Assembly (NCBI GenBank): GCA_003116995.1
Contig: BDSL01000168.1
Location: 59,605-123,604 of the forward strand
Direction: 5' to 3'
DNA length: 64,000 bases
Origin: Yamagishiella unicocca
Lineage: Eukaryota > Chlorophyta > Chlorophyceae > Chlamydomonadales > Volvocaceae
Part shown: positions 46,123 through 56,289 of the stretch, piece by piece
Numbering within the stretch: the first letter of the stretch is position 1
Layout of the letters: each line of letters opens with the position of its first letter
The notes under the pieces: model-generated
What the model saw: the letters and a program-made list of their open reading frames with translations, nothing else
Database searches by the model: none
What the model was told of the DNA's origin: nothing
Made by a program: the position numbers and the translations under genes

Positions 46123-47468
46123 GTCTGTAGTGCCTCGCTGGGTGCCGACCGAAATTGTTGCATGGTGCGCTTTGCCGTGGAGCACGCGCTGCGGGAGCGG
46201 GGTCTCACAACTAAGCAGGTCGTGGACGAGGTCATCAAGCCCGCCACGGCCGCTGCCGGATGCCGTTACACGGACAAGATGCAGCTGGTGGGGGGCGACC
46301 CCGCCCTGAAAGAAGCGGTGTCGAATGGCAGGGCCTTCTTTTTCGTCAGCCACACCTGGAGTCGTCGGTTTACTGACACATTGGACATGGTGGTCAAGCA
46401 TTTTGCGCCGGAGAACCAGCAGATGCGTCGGCAGAAGGCAGAAGGCAGAAGTTCAGCGGCTGGAGGATGTCTTTGTGTGGTTCGACATGTTCGCAGTAGT
46501 GGGTCCAGTGTGGGCGGGATTTATCAGGAGGGGTGGCGCCCCGGTGTGGAATCGTTCGGGGAACGTGTCACCGGGATTGACTCCTGGAATCTATCCAACA
46601 TCTGGTGGATTAATAGGATTGACTGGATGTCTATCCACCTACGACAGGTTCCCTTTGTGGATTGACACCCCGCGCCACCCCTCCGATTCATCTGAACTTG
46701 GCAGGTCCTGTAGTAGTGCAGGGTGTTTTTGTGTGTATGTTTGTTTCCCATTAAATTTGCCTCAAATTGTGCTGCCCTTTGCACAGCTCATTTTTACCCA
46801 TCCACCGAAAGAATCTTCTTTTCTTGCACATTCATTCGTTCATTCAGAATCAGCATCAGATATTGGGAACAGATGACAACTCTGACTTGAAGGCGATTGG
46901 GGAGGTGGTGAGAGTCGCGCAGGAGACCCTGATGGTGCTAGATGTCGAGGGCAGCCCACTGACCCGCATCTGGTGCCTGTTTGAGGCGTGGCAGAGCAGC
47001 AAGGCGGGACCTGAAAAGCTGTGGCTGCTGTCGTACAATATCGGCTTCGACCAACTGAAGCAGGTGAGCCTTTATTAGTTATGCTGCTGTGCACACGAGA
47101 CCAAAAGAGGAGTCATCTCGGTTGCACACACGCAGGTGTTCATTGATCTTGATGTCAGCAAAGCTGAGGCGTTCTACGTGGCTGACCGGGACAGCATCCT
47201 GAAGGAAATTCGGGAGGATGTTGGCAGCCTGGACAAAATGACACACACCCTGAAGGAAGCCTTGGTCACTGAGGCAGTGGCGCAATTGCCGCCAGAAGAT
47301 GATGATGTGGACTGGGATGCTCATGTATCAGAGCGGGTGATATGTGCAGCACACCTGTGTAAGCTTTACGGTCGACTGTCACCGGCAGACGCACTGTACC
47401 GACGGGCCCTGACGGGAAACGAGCGGGTGCTGGGCGCAGAGCACCCTGATACACTCAGCCCATATTAG
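46123..47468 (+). pseudogene. TIR-like / TPR gene, frameshifted and shortened
   Basis: Paralogue of the 32.4-40.0 kb gene with matching exons 46123-46498, 46848-47063 and 47136-47468. Motifs: AFFFVSHTWSRRF, VFVWFDMFAV then NQHQ, LTRIWCLFEAW, and the linker VFIDLDVSKAEAFYVADR. In the first exon the 7-nt word GGCAGAA is present three times (46430-46450). Two copies would keep QQMRRQKAEVQRLEDVF in frame; the third shifts it. The C-terminal part has a single TPR-like unit (YRRALTGNERVLGAEHPDTL) and then a stop at 47466-47468, where a short AT/C-rich minisatellite begins. The donor after FAV (GTGGGT at 46499) is also weaker than in the paralogue. I infer an inactivated copy that lost its TPR array. 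Confidence 0.85.
46430..46450 (+). repeat. Three tandem copies of GGCAGAA causing a frameshift
   Basis: Seven-base unit repeated exactly three times in the coding exon; removal of one unit would restore the frame predicted by comparison with the paralogue. Confidence 0.9.
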
Positions 47469-47533
47469 CCCCAGACTAGCCCCATATAGGCCCCATACTG
47501 GCCCCATACTAGCCCCATACTACCCCCAGACCG
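47457..47533. repeat. Minisatellite of CCCCATACTAG-type units
   Basis: About seven copies of a 10-11-bp unit (AGCCCCATAYTAG). The last codons of the shortened TIR-TPR paralogue (LSPY, stop) are already inside it. Confidence 0.85.
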
Positions 47534-48207
47534 GCCTGCCTCGCGCGCAGTCCTGCCGGCCGATGCGTGTGAGTTGGGTGCAGTTCATGTTGCTTGTACG
47601 GCGGCGGCGGGAGGTGTGTGGGTCAGGGGAAAGCACGGCCTCTCCGCCCCCGGCCCCTTTACACACGCCTTTGTTCAGCTCAGGTGTGTTGTTGTTTGTG
47701 AACGGTGGCCAAAATGGGCTGGGACTTGAGCAGATTCACCAGAGTAGAAGACGTTCTCCCGGGTCAACGCAACCGTACCGTTAAAACCAGTCGGGTCTGT
47801 AAAGGTACCAAATCGCATGTGTCTCAGGAGACTTGCCGCGCAGTTGGCTGGGCGGGCCCCTCCGGCCCCTCCTCAGAAAAGCGAAAGGTTTTGCCCAACG
47901 CATACCGCGAGCTCCGGCCATTCGCCTCTATAACACCACGGCCCTAGTAACAGCAGCCCAAATACACAATCCCTGTGCTGTTGGACACGTTTCAGGGGTT
48001 CCCAAGCCTACGACGCTTGACGCTTTCAGCCACTTTGGCACAGCTGTCTGCAACCCTCCAAATTGTTTGGCACTTTTCTTTGAGCGTCAATTGCAAGTAG
48101 CTCACGCACAGAGCCCAGGATTATTAAACGGTGTGTGAAATGGGATGGAACATGGCCGGCCCGGGTCTGTAAAGGTAATCCACACCCCCCTCGGCCTCTC
48201 CGCTAGA
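47534..48207. other. No gene seen
   Basis: Intergenic sequence without convincing exons on either strand. Confidence 0.5.
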
Positions 48208-49395
48208 TGGCTCTTCTATCATCAGCGACCGCCTGGGCAACTCTGACTGACCAGGCTGTTCGCGGCGTGGAAACAAGGACCGCCAAAAGGCCGCCGTGGG
48301 CACAAAGGCATCACCACCACCCCGACCTGGTCTCGCCTCTCCTAACCGTTCGGGGCCCCGCCTCACTGTCCGTCGGAGATCCGTACGGCCGGGCCAGACT
48401 GACCAACCTCGCGCATTCACATCAGGGCGTTCGGATCGGAAGTGCGTGTGTCCCTCGTCGCCACAACCACACATCCATGAATACTCGAGACAAAACCTTA
48501 CCCGGTGTGCGCCGATCAACTTCAGCGCCCATGCCACTTTGAAGAGGCTTACAAGCAGCTGCACGTGACAGCACACTGACGTGCAAGTTGGAAGTGGGGG
48601 GCGAGCCAGCGGACCTACGGCTTGACATCGACTGCTTCCCGGCGGATAAGCTCACATGCGCTGTGATGATGGCCCTGGACGAGCTCAGCGATACAGCGGC
48701 GGACCCCAACGTACGGTGGTTCGCAAAACTTTACGGCTTCACCTGCGAGCGATGGACATGTCCTTCGAGGATTGCTCCAGTTTGGGCCGAAGGCCAATAT
48801 GCCAGCGGCTGCCCTGGAGGTGTGGAGGGTGCACGACGGTTTCCTGTTTCGAGTGCATGTGAGGCTCAGGACCGTCTTGCCCCATGTTCTGGAGCGTGAA
48901 GTGACCAGGCCCACGTATGATCATGTTAAGTTGACGTATTAGCATGTCAAGTTGAGGAACACAGCTATAGCTTCCGCGCCAGGTTTTCCCACCCCCTGTT
49001 CGTTTTGCACTTGGCCGGTGTGGTTGTGGTTATGACTTGCGTGTCCATATCGCTCAAGACAACCTTCTTGAGCAGCTTGGAGGCTTTACACTGCGCCACT
49101 GTGATGTCACATGGACTTGTAGGAAAACGCTGCGGCGTCTGGTGTGAAGTCCTTGAACAAATCAAAGGGGGGTCTGTTGTAAGCACGCATGTTCGCCCTG
49201 CCACGTCTTCACCTCGCACAGCCACCGCATCCTGTCCGCTGATTCTGCACCACCATGATGTCCTATGGGTTTGACAAAAACGCTGGGGGGTCGTGGCGTG
49301 AAAAGCTTGAGAAAAAGAAAGGGGGGTTCAATAGGACGAGCGAGAGAGCGACGTACTAGATTGAGAGAGAAGCAGAGAACGATTCCGTGAGACTC
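48208..49395. repeat. Dispersed repeat family, copy 2
   Basis: Matches the copy around 25490-27500 in the same order: GGCTCTTCTATCATCAGCG start, GCCGCCGTGGGCACAAAGG, the GGATCGGAAGTGCGTGTGTC block, the coding-like block and the AAATCAAAGGGGGGTCTG to GATGTCCTATG 3' part. It lacks the SINE and holds about 130 bp (49036-49160) that copy 1 lacks. Confidence 0.75.
48588..48899 (+). CDS. Repeat-encoded protein of unknown function
   Basis: A continuous frame of about 100 codons starting near LEVGGEPADLRLDIDCF and passing through ALDELSDTAADPNVRW to a stop at 48897-48899. Copy 1 of the repeat (26290-26690) carries the same protein with a frameshift, so the conserved frame is probably the real one. 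No ATG at the proper place and no known motif; the frame may begin upstream at HFEEAYKQL (48537) with a shift between. Confidence 0.4.
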   Translation: MEVGGEPADLRLDIDCFPADKLTCAVMMALDELSDTAADPNVRWFAKLYGFTCERWTCPSRIAPVWAEGQYASGCPGGVEGARRFPVSSACEAQDRLAPCSGA

Positions 49396-49398
49396 TAA

Positions 49399-49427
49399 GG
49401 CGGGGTTCACATTTGTAAGGGGAAATT
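49399..49427 (+). repeat. Left terminal inverted repeat (29 bp)
   Basis: Exact reverse complement of 52567-52595, immediately preceded by TAA. Confidence 0.95.
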
Positions 49428-49681
49428 ATTTGAGATGAAAAATTGAATGAGAAGAAAATTCCAAACGCGTTCACATTACCTTTTTGATGAAATTTTAATT
49501 CGGAAACGCGTTCACATATGAGATACATATTCTTCTTGGAGAGAGAAAATATGACGGCAGTAATAGCTTGGTTGTTCTACGGTTTCTTTGATACCAGGCT
49601 TGCACAAGACTGTATAGAAGCTGCAAGGATTGTGCACTGACGATAGTGCACGGTTGAGGGAACCTCTGGCGAAGCTCCGCG

Positions 49682-49978
49682 ATGAAGCGTGCGTCTGTGG
49701 AGGTAGACGCGGCAGACGACAATTTTATCGAGCGTGGGTCCGAACGTTTGGACACTAAGTTATTCATACCCCCTACTGATGTGCCCGACTTCGTGCCTTC
49801 GTCAACATGTCGCGTGCACCATAAGAAGGATAACGACAAGGGGGCTTTAACAATCAGGGACAGCATAGCGAAGAAGGTGATGGGTTTGTTGAAACTGGAA
49901 CCAGCTCACATCGAAGCTGGTTACCAGGACCGCATCGCACACGGGCCGGTGGCCCAGATGTACGACAACGCTGTGTAA
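49682..49978 (+). CDS. Small transposon-carried protein, 98 residues, unknown
   Basis: ATG at 49682, stop at 49976-49978. Charged and without repeats; the C-terminal half (GALTIRDSIAKKVMGLLKLE) could form helices. It lies between the left inverted repeat and the converging larger gene. It could be the remnant of a transposase exon or an independent accessory protein; nothing in it is diagnostic. Confidence 0.5.
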   Translation: MKRASVEVDAADDNFIERGSERLDTKLFIPPTDVPDFVPSSTCRVHHKKDNDKGALTIRDSIAKKVMGLLKLEPAHIEAGYQDRIAHGPVAQMYDNAV

Positions 49979-50143
49979 GGTTACGGACATCGATTATTGG
50001 TATCTTCCTTTCGCTCTCTTTTACAGAAGATCCTCACTTCCAGCCGCGCCGCCCAGCCCTGTCCGTCGGAAACAAAGACGCCCTGATCACCACTCCCCCT
50101 TACGGGAATTTGTCTGCCGTACACGCCCAACAGCCCCCTCGCT

Positions 50144-52258
50144 TTAAGCCGCTCCGCCCAGCTCGTCAGAAACATAGCTGCCCGGATACTGCATGCCGCC
50201 GGACATCGCTAGCATCTTCATCTGCATCATCTGCATCTGCATTTCCATAAGCTTCCCCACTGTGTTCTGTAGGTACGCCGTCGATGCTGTGGCGGCTTGA
50301 CCCAGCTTCTCGATGCCTGCCATCATTGAGCGCGTCATCTCCAAGTTCTGCTCGCCTAGCGCCCGTGCGGCCACAACTGCAGCAGACTGGCTCCGCGGAA
50401 CAACACGGTAGCTTGTGCCCTCACCTAACCGCTGCGTCCGGGGCGGCCCCATATCCGCGTCATCCTTGAGGCTTGAGTTCTGAATTGGGAAGAAGAAGCT
50501 TGGGTGCCGCCGGAAAACCGGCATCATCTGAGGCAGGTACGGGTGGCGCTTCAACACGGCCTGCAATGCAAGGAAACGGAGGTACAGATTGCAAATGACA
50601 ATTGGATATGGTGTACACGTTACTGACCACCCTCACCTCCCTCCCCTCACTCCCCTCCCCTTTCCTCCCCTCCCCTCCCCTCCTGTGTCATGCGGTGAGC
50701 CCTGCCAACTTGCCTGGTAGTGGGCTTCATCATCCGGGTTGAAGTTAGCGCCACTTCGCTCTTCAGAGAACTCCGACGCCACCTTGCTCAGGAACTTCTT
50801 GATGGTCTTCTCCAGCGCCGTGACAGCGTCCGTGTTGAAGTACCCGTCTGGGTACTCCAGCTCCGGCAGGTTTTTAACGGCAAACATCGACAGCCTTTCG
50901 GGGATGCCGCCGAACTTTTTCACGTTCTTCACCATCTTGCCGGAGGTCACGTCGTACGCTTCAGCCAGGAGCGCGCTCGCCTCGAACAGCACCTCCGGGT
51001 GGTAAACGTACTTATTTGTTTTGCTGCTGATGCGAGCCTTCCAGCCCTCCACGTCGTCCTTGTCAAGGTCATCGTCATCGTTAAACTGTAGTTCACGTCC
51101 CTTCTTCTTCTTCTTTACAGGAGCTGGCGTATCGGGACTGCTTTGCAGGAGTGACATATAGCTGCCGCCCATGGGAGGCGATGGCGTCTCACCGCCCCCC
51201 TGACCTGCGGCAGCCGGTGTCGCAGTTGCGCCCGTAGACGGTGAAGCACGTGCCGACGGCGGGGTTAACCCCCCGCCGGCAGCACGTGGATCCCCACTGG
51301 CTACAGCCGAACCGCTGACTTGCGTACCGAACTGCTCCGGAAGTGCAGCTTCCTGCAGCCCCTGCGACTGATATGCTGCGAAGGCGACCGCCGGTGCGTC
51401 AGCTACCTCCGGCGGCGTTGGCTGGGTAAGCTGCTGCTGTGGGAGCACTCCTGACGGCTGCTGCTGCTGTGCCTGCGGCAGTGACGGCTGCACCGGAATC
51501 CGCCTAATTCCAGGGAGCCTGTATGTGTTGAACTGGGGACGTACGCCGGGAGCCTTAGGTGGTAGCCGCGGTACGGCAGCCGCGGTAACCCCAACCGCGA
51601 CCCCTGCTCCCTGGGCCGCGGTTGGGGTCGCCGCGGCTGCCGTAGCTTGGGGTACAGGCACTGATGGGGCTGCCCTCCCCGCGGAGCCGCGGCCCCTGCC
51701 TCTGCCGCGGCCGCGGCCCCTGTTACTTGGGACGTCTGTCGCAGAGGCCTCCTCCTTCTTCTTCTTCCTCTCGCGCCATTGTCGCTGGTACAGACGCTGG
51801 GCTTCCTTGCGCTCTTCATGCGTCAAGTTTAGAGTCGGCCGACCACGGCCCCTGCTGCCTTTGCTGGCGTCGGAAGCGTATGAGGCAGCGCCTGAAGCGC
51901 CGTCGTCATCGTCACTGCGGGCGTCATCGTCGTAATATGCAGTGTCGCCGCCGTAAGTTCGCCCGTCACTCCCGCCTCCTTCAGGCTGACCTCCCTCGCC
52001 CTCCCGCGCCTCCTCATTCATGCCGCCATAAGCCTCCCCGCTGTCAGATGCATATGACCTCTGGCGGCGTGCCCTCTTCAGGTTGTTGGGCAGCATGCCG
52101 TTGCGGATGGCATCCACCTGGGTTTCTATTGCGTCCCTGATATCCAACGCGCTACGTTGGACAAGGGAGTCGTCTTCATTGTCGTCATGTTCGGTCTGAT
52201 AGACAGGGTCCGGCCCGTAGTCCTCTTCGCTGTACTCGGCCTCTTCGACGCCGCTCAT
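50144..52258 (-). CDS. Transposon-carried nuclear-type protein, 653 residues, unknown
   Basis: Two exons, 52258-50714 (515 codons) and 50560-50144, joined in phase across a 153-bp intron that uses a GC donor (CAG/GCAAGT) and a normal GCAG acceptor. The N-terminus is acidic (EEAEYSEEDYGPD). Then comes a basic helical stretch (HEERKEAQRLYQRQWRERKKKK), an RG-repeat (GRGRGRGRGRGS), a Gln/Pro/Ala-rich linker, KKKKKGRELQF, and a compact segment of about 110 residues (EGWKARISSKTNKYVYHP ... LPELEYPDGYFNTDAV). Exon 2 ends with a Met/Gln-rich coiled coil. PIF/Harbinger elements usually carry a second, Myb/SANT-like protein that binds the ends and imports the transposase; this protein could fill that role, but I see no clear SANT triad of Trp residues. 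Confidence 0.75.
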
Positions 52259-52566
52259 CCTCTATAGATTACGCAATCACGCCCGGTCACGTCTAGGGAA
52301 TACAGGACATCATGATTGAGATGATTGGGAAGGTTTGCGGCGGGTAAGATGGCTTGTATGGACTAATGTATTTGGAGCCTGGTCGGCTATAGGGAATACA
52401 ATTTACAATCTCAAGTGAATTTTATTTTCACTCTCAGCTCTATTCCTATTTTTCAATGACACCTGTCATTGAAAATTCCCGGAGAAAATTGTAGGAGAAA
52501 ATTGCCGTTTTTGTCAATTCTATGAGATGAAAAATAATTTTCCCTCTCACAAAAGTGCCGTACCCG

Positions 52567-52595
52567 AATTTCCCCTTACAAATGTGAACCCCGCC
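52567..52595 (-). repeat. Right terminal inverted repeat (29 bp)
   Basis: Exact reverse complement of 49399-49427, immediately followed by TAA. Confidence 0.95.
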
Positions 52596-52989
52596 TAATG
52601 TCTTAAGTTACTGGACTATAATATACTGCTAGTCAGTACTAAAAACTTGTAGCAAGGGCCCTTGTAACAGGGGATCTGTTGTCTGTAGGCTTCGGTGTCT
52701 CGCTTTTCATGAGCCTGACTTTGCAAAGCTAATTGGCATGGGCATCGAGTTGGCCAAATGCGCGCGCGCAGCAACTGTTCGCGGACAGGTCCTACTATAC
52801 AGAATGGCGCGCCACAAACGTTTCGACTCTCTCATCTTCTGACCACGCTGCGACCAAACAGCATTACTTGCCTGGTATCCGGTGTTCAACGGCTTATCCC
52901 TGTGCACCCGCTGGAGTTCTGCAGCTTTCTGGACCTTCCACCAAAGCCCGATGAGAGGGCAGTTGCTGCGACCACAAGGATGAAGCTCT

Positions 52990-53064
52990 CGCTTGGGTAC
53001 CTAGAGTTCGCTTGGGTACCTAGAGTTCGCTTAGGGACCTAGAGTTCGCTTGGGGACCTAGAGT
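52990..53064. repeat. 19-bp tandem repeat, four copies
   Basis: Unit CGCTTGGGTACCTAGAGTT at 52990, 53009, 53028 and 53047, the last two with small changes. Confidence 0.9.
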
Positions 53065-53169
53065 GGAGAGTATGAGGTCGGGTCCTCGCCGCCCTCAATC
53101 AGGTGAGGAAAGGCGGCGCGGCCTCAGCACGTGTCCTTAACAAGGAGAGCGCGAAAAACTCGCCCTAAC

Positions 53170-53225
53170 CTCGGAGCTTCCTCGGAGCTCCATATCTCGG
53201 AGCTCCATATCTCGGAGCTCCATAT
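53170..53225. repeat. 15-bp tandem repeat, three full copies
   Basis: CTCGGAGCTCCATAT at 53181, 53196 and 53211, preceded by a partial copy at 53170. Confidence 0.9.
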
Positions 53226-53616
53226 CTAGTTGTGTGATTCAATTTGTTAGGCGCGGCGCACAGCTCAGAGCGCCCCACGTCGGGCCCAAGTTGAGCATCA
53301 ATAGCACGCAGTCCCATATCTGAGAGATATGGCCGGGTTGGAGTGGGTGGAGTAGGTGGGGGGGAGTGTTGAGGCACTGCATCGCGGCTTCGCATTCGCA
53401 AATAGTGCATCCCCTGAGCGTCTTCCCGCAATTACTTGCAAATACAGTGGTATGGAAGTAAGGCATGTCGTTGTCTTGCACCTTTGTTGACTCTTTTTTC
53501 ACAGGTGTTCATGATCGGAGCAGGCGCGGTGCACAGCTCAGAAGTCTGAATCACATCGGCCATAATTTGAGGGACAATAGTTTATTGTCAATGTTTGTAA
53601 TGGCTGGCCCCGGGTG

Positions 53617-53661
53617 GTGAGCCCGGATGTGCGCACACTGACGTGGCACATCCGGGCTCAC
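53617..53661. repeat. Perfect 16-bp inverted repeat
   Basis: GTGAGCCCGGATGTGC (53617-53632) and its exact complement (53646-53661) around a 13-nt loop. Confidence 0.9.
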
Positions 53662-54257
53662 GCCTAGTCTGAATCACTTTCTATGCACATGCAAGCCAAA
53701 AAACCCAGCTCTCCAGAAAAGGCAAGGAAAGCATGCCAGCCCCGCACCTGTTCTAGCATTCAAATCAGCTAAGAAATGTGCACCACAACCTCCATCATTA
53801 CACAGACTGGGTTCGTGGCACGTGTTCATAGCTACGATGCGAGATATTCCAGATTCAGGATGGCAGCCTTCGTCTGCCATGGTGGCAGGTTGGCGTTGAC
53901 GATGATAGACACACCAGAACATACTCTACAGATTAGCCATGATCTGGGCTTGTTGCAGAGGATCCCCTTCACCCCTTGTCCACGTTGGTCTGTCATGTAA
54001 TGTCTTCCTACTATTATTGTTGAATCCTTACAAACCATCACAGTGCGCCGGCAAACCTGTTCAGCCCGAATAAACCCTCATGGTCATCCTCAGCACCCGA
54101 TCGCGTCTGATACCCGCACACAACAGCACCTGCAACATGATCCGAGGCCAAGGAATATCATGTCTTCCAACGCCCGCTCACGGCACACGTCACTAGTACC
54201 CTCTGCCAAGAGTACCTTGGCCGTTTTAGCATGACCCTGGCTAGATGCTGCCTGCAG

Positions 54258-55669
54258 CGCCACTTCCCGGTGGGGCCGGCGGCGCCGGAGGCGGTCCCGG
54301 CAGCGGCCCCCTGGCCGACCACCCGGGGCTGACGCTGACGCCCTCGGAGGACCGGCTCCCCGCGGAGCGGCTCATCGCCGGAGCCGTGACGCAGGTACGG
54401 ACGTGTATGGATGTACCTCTTTGAGCAGCCGCCAAGACGGCTAAGCCACGGAGTACACGGCATGCGTACACGGCCAGGGGGCGTTCGCCGCCACCCCCCC
54501 CCCCCAGGCTGCCGTATTTTGGCCTGTGTAGTGTCGTGGTGCACCAGGGCTAGCTGCTGGAGGGAGGGTGTTGCGTTCCCGTGCCGTCACGAGGCTGTCA
54601 CGGGCGGCGGGCGGGTGGGTCGTGCGGGTGCCATGTGGATGTGTCTGACGAAGGAAAAGGGAATTGGCACCACACAGCGGGGAGCCCCTCATGCACAGTC
54701 GGGATCCCAAGGCGACCCCCATACACCCTCATGCACCCCACGGAACCAAGATGGAGAAGCTGGCTAGTTGTCCGAGGTGTTCCGTGTCGTACCTCTAATG
54801 CGGTTTGCGGTCTGGCGACTCCACAATCGCGTCGTGGTGGTTGCCCCGTCACTGAGTGTTACCGAATGGAGCTCCCCCCCCGGATTGTCGGCCGTGGATT
54901 CGCGGATTTTCTTATAAACCCCCCCCGTTCCTTGGCCCCTCCCCCAACCCCCGCTGCACCCCGGGTCTGTCTCCCCCCCCCGCTACGGGTTTCGTCACAA
55001 AACCCTAACCTTCCCCCCCCACGGTTTTTTTTGGGCATCCACGGGTCTCCCTCGACCCCCCCCCGCTGCATTGCCACTCGCAGGTGGTGTACGACCCGGC
55101 GGTGCTGGTGCGGGCGGAGCTAGCGGTGCTGTTCGCGCGCTTCGTGCAGGGACACGGCGCCACGGTGCGTGAGGCCATGGCGGTGCAGCAGCGGCGGCTG
55201 GACGAGGCGGTGGCGCAGGTGGGGGGCCGGGGCACCGGGGGGGGGGAGGGGGGTAGGAGACGAGAGCCGAGGGTCGGCGCTGAAAAGGAAGCCAATTTGG
55301 AGACGTTCGGTACACACGTTGGGAAGAGGGATTGCGAAAAGGTGGGGTGAGGGAAGGGGTTCGGAATTGGGTGCCTGGCCCACTGTCAGGTGCTGGGACC
55401 ACATGCGGTATGCTGGGATTCCTGAAGGCAGTAGCCATGACCACTATGGATAGACGCTATGGGGACACGAAGGGGAGGAGGGGAAAGGGAAGGGGAGGAG
55501 GCGGATGTCGTGGGCTGCTCGCTTCCTGCGCTGAACACTTCGCAACTGCCAGTCTCCCCATCACCCCACGTGCCGGCTTTGACCCGGCCCTGACTTGTGG
55601 CCCCGAGCAGGCACGTGCGGCGGCGGCCGACGACAGCAACGGCTGCCGCCCCCGGTCCAGCTCGACCAG
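54258..55669 (+). pseudogene. RAPTOR fragment A (later part of the HEAT region)
   Basis: Three exons join in phase: 54258-54394 (ending LPAERLIAGAVTQ), 55084-55218 (VVYDPAVLVRAELAVLFARF, then VQGHGATVREA) and 55611-55669. The middle exon matches the plant/algal RAPTOR motif 'VVSDGSPLVRAEVAVALARF..GH'. RAPTOR is the scaffold that brings substrates to the TOR kinase (TORC1). Splice sites are good (CAG/GTACGG, CGCAG acceptors). No further RAPTOR exon follows; the only other piece, from an earlier part of the protein, lies 3.3 kb downstream. The locus is therefore scrambled and I treat it as a gene fragment. Confidence 0.75.
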
Positions 55670-55936
55670 GTGTTCGAGGGTTGAGGGCGAACACGCGTTT
55701 GAGGGTAAACACAGAAGAACCTGGTTTGACTGTCAAACCGGAAAGCGGTACCCAACACCAGCCCGAAAACACACACCCTGACCAGGAGCACCAAGACAAC
55801 CCACAAAATCAAAAAAAACAAAACCGTGTCCGGGGCCCTCATGCGACGCGCCTCCAGCTGCTCTCGCCCCCTCCACGGCCCCCCCTCCTAGGTCGTGTAT
55901 GCCGGGCCTTCCCGCCACCCCCGCCAAGTGCCGTAC

Positions 55937-56058
55937 CGCAGGCAGCCGGTCTGCGCGTCCACCTTGCTGAAGTGAACCACGTGCGGCAGAGGGTGGTGGT
56001 TCATAAGGCCCAGGTAGGGAGCCAAACAGGTGCGGATGTCGCCGCTGGCAAACTGAAC
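55937..56058 (-). pseudogene. Isolated exon, possibly SET-domain methyltransferase
   Basis: A minus-strand exon with acceptor CCCGCAG/GTTCAG and donor CTGCG/GTACGG. It encodes DIRTCLAPYLGLMNHHPLP followed by HVVHFSKVDAQTGCLR. The 'P..xLxNH' arrangement resembles the cofactor-binding NH motif of Rubisco-LSMT/SETD-type SET domains. No flanking exons were found, so it is a fragment; the family call is weak. Confidence 0.35.
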
Positions 56059-56101
56059 CTGCGGGTTTGCAAACCACAGGTTCGGAATTGGGTGCCTGGC
56101 C

Positions 56102-56181
56102 CATTTCAACAGATAGCGGTGAAACTGTGGTTACGGTACAGGAAATGTGTACCGCTTTCCTCAGAGCAGGACACGTAGTTC
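56102..56181. repeat. 80-bp dispersed repeat, second copy at 57992-58070
   Basis: CATTTCAACAGATAGCGGTG to GCAGGACAC is shared with few changes by the two sites, about 1.9 kb apart, same orientation. A neighbouring 26-bp block (GGTTCGGAATTGGGTGCCTG) also recurs at 55358 and 56079. Confidence 0.85.
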
Positions 56182-56289
56182 CACGAACCCGGGCATGACC
56201 GCATTTGGCAGAACCCCCACGTGACCTCTTGCACACAGGTGTCTTATGCATTGATATACACGCCTGCAAGATCTCAGCCGAAGGCGCCA

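Larger units (their letters stand above)
49399..52595. mobile_element. PIF/Harbinger-type DNA transposon, 3,197 bp, without recognisable transposase
   Basis: The ends are exact 29-bp inverted repeats: 49399-49427 begins GGCGGGGTTCACATTTGTAA and 52567-52595 is its complement. The 3-bp direct repeat TAA flanks both ends (49396-49398 and 52596-52598). A TAA/TTA target and GGC/GGG-starting ends are typical of PIF/Harbinger. Inside are two convergent genes (49682-49978 plus and 52258-50144 minus) but no DDE transposase signature. Perfect end identity implies recent movement, with transposase supplied in trans. Confidence 0.85.
52599..54257. other. No gene seen; two minisatellites and one palindrome
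   Basis: Holds the repeats at 52990, 53170 and 53617 listed separately; otherwise no exon-like sequence. Confidence 0.5.
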
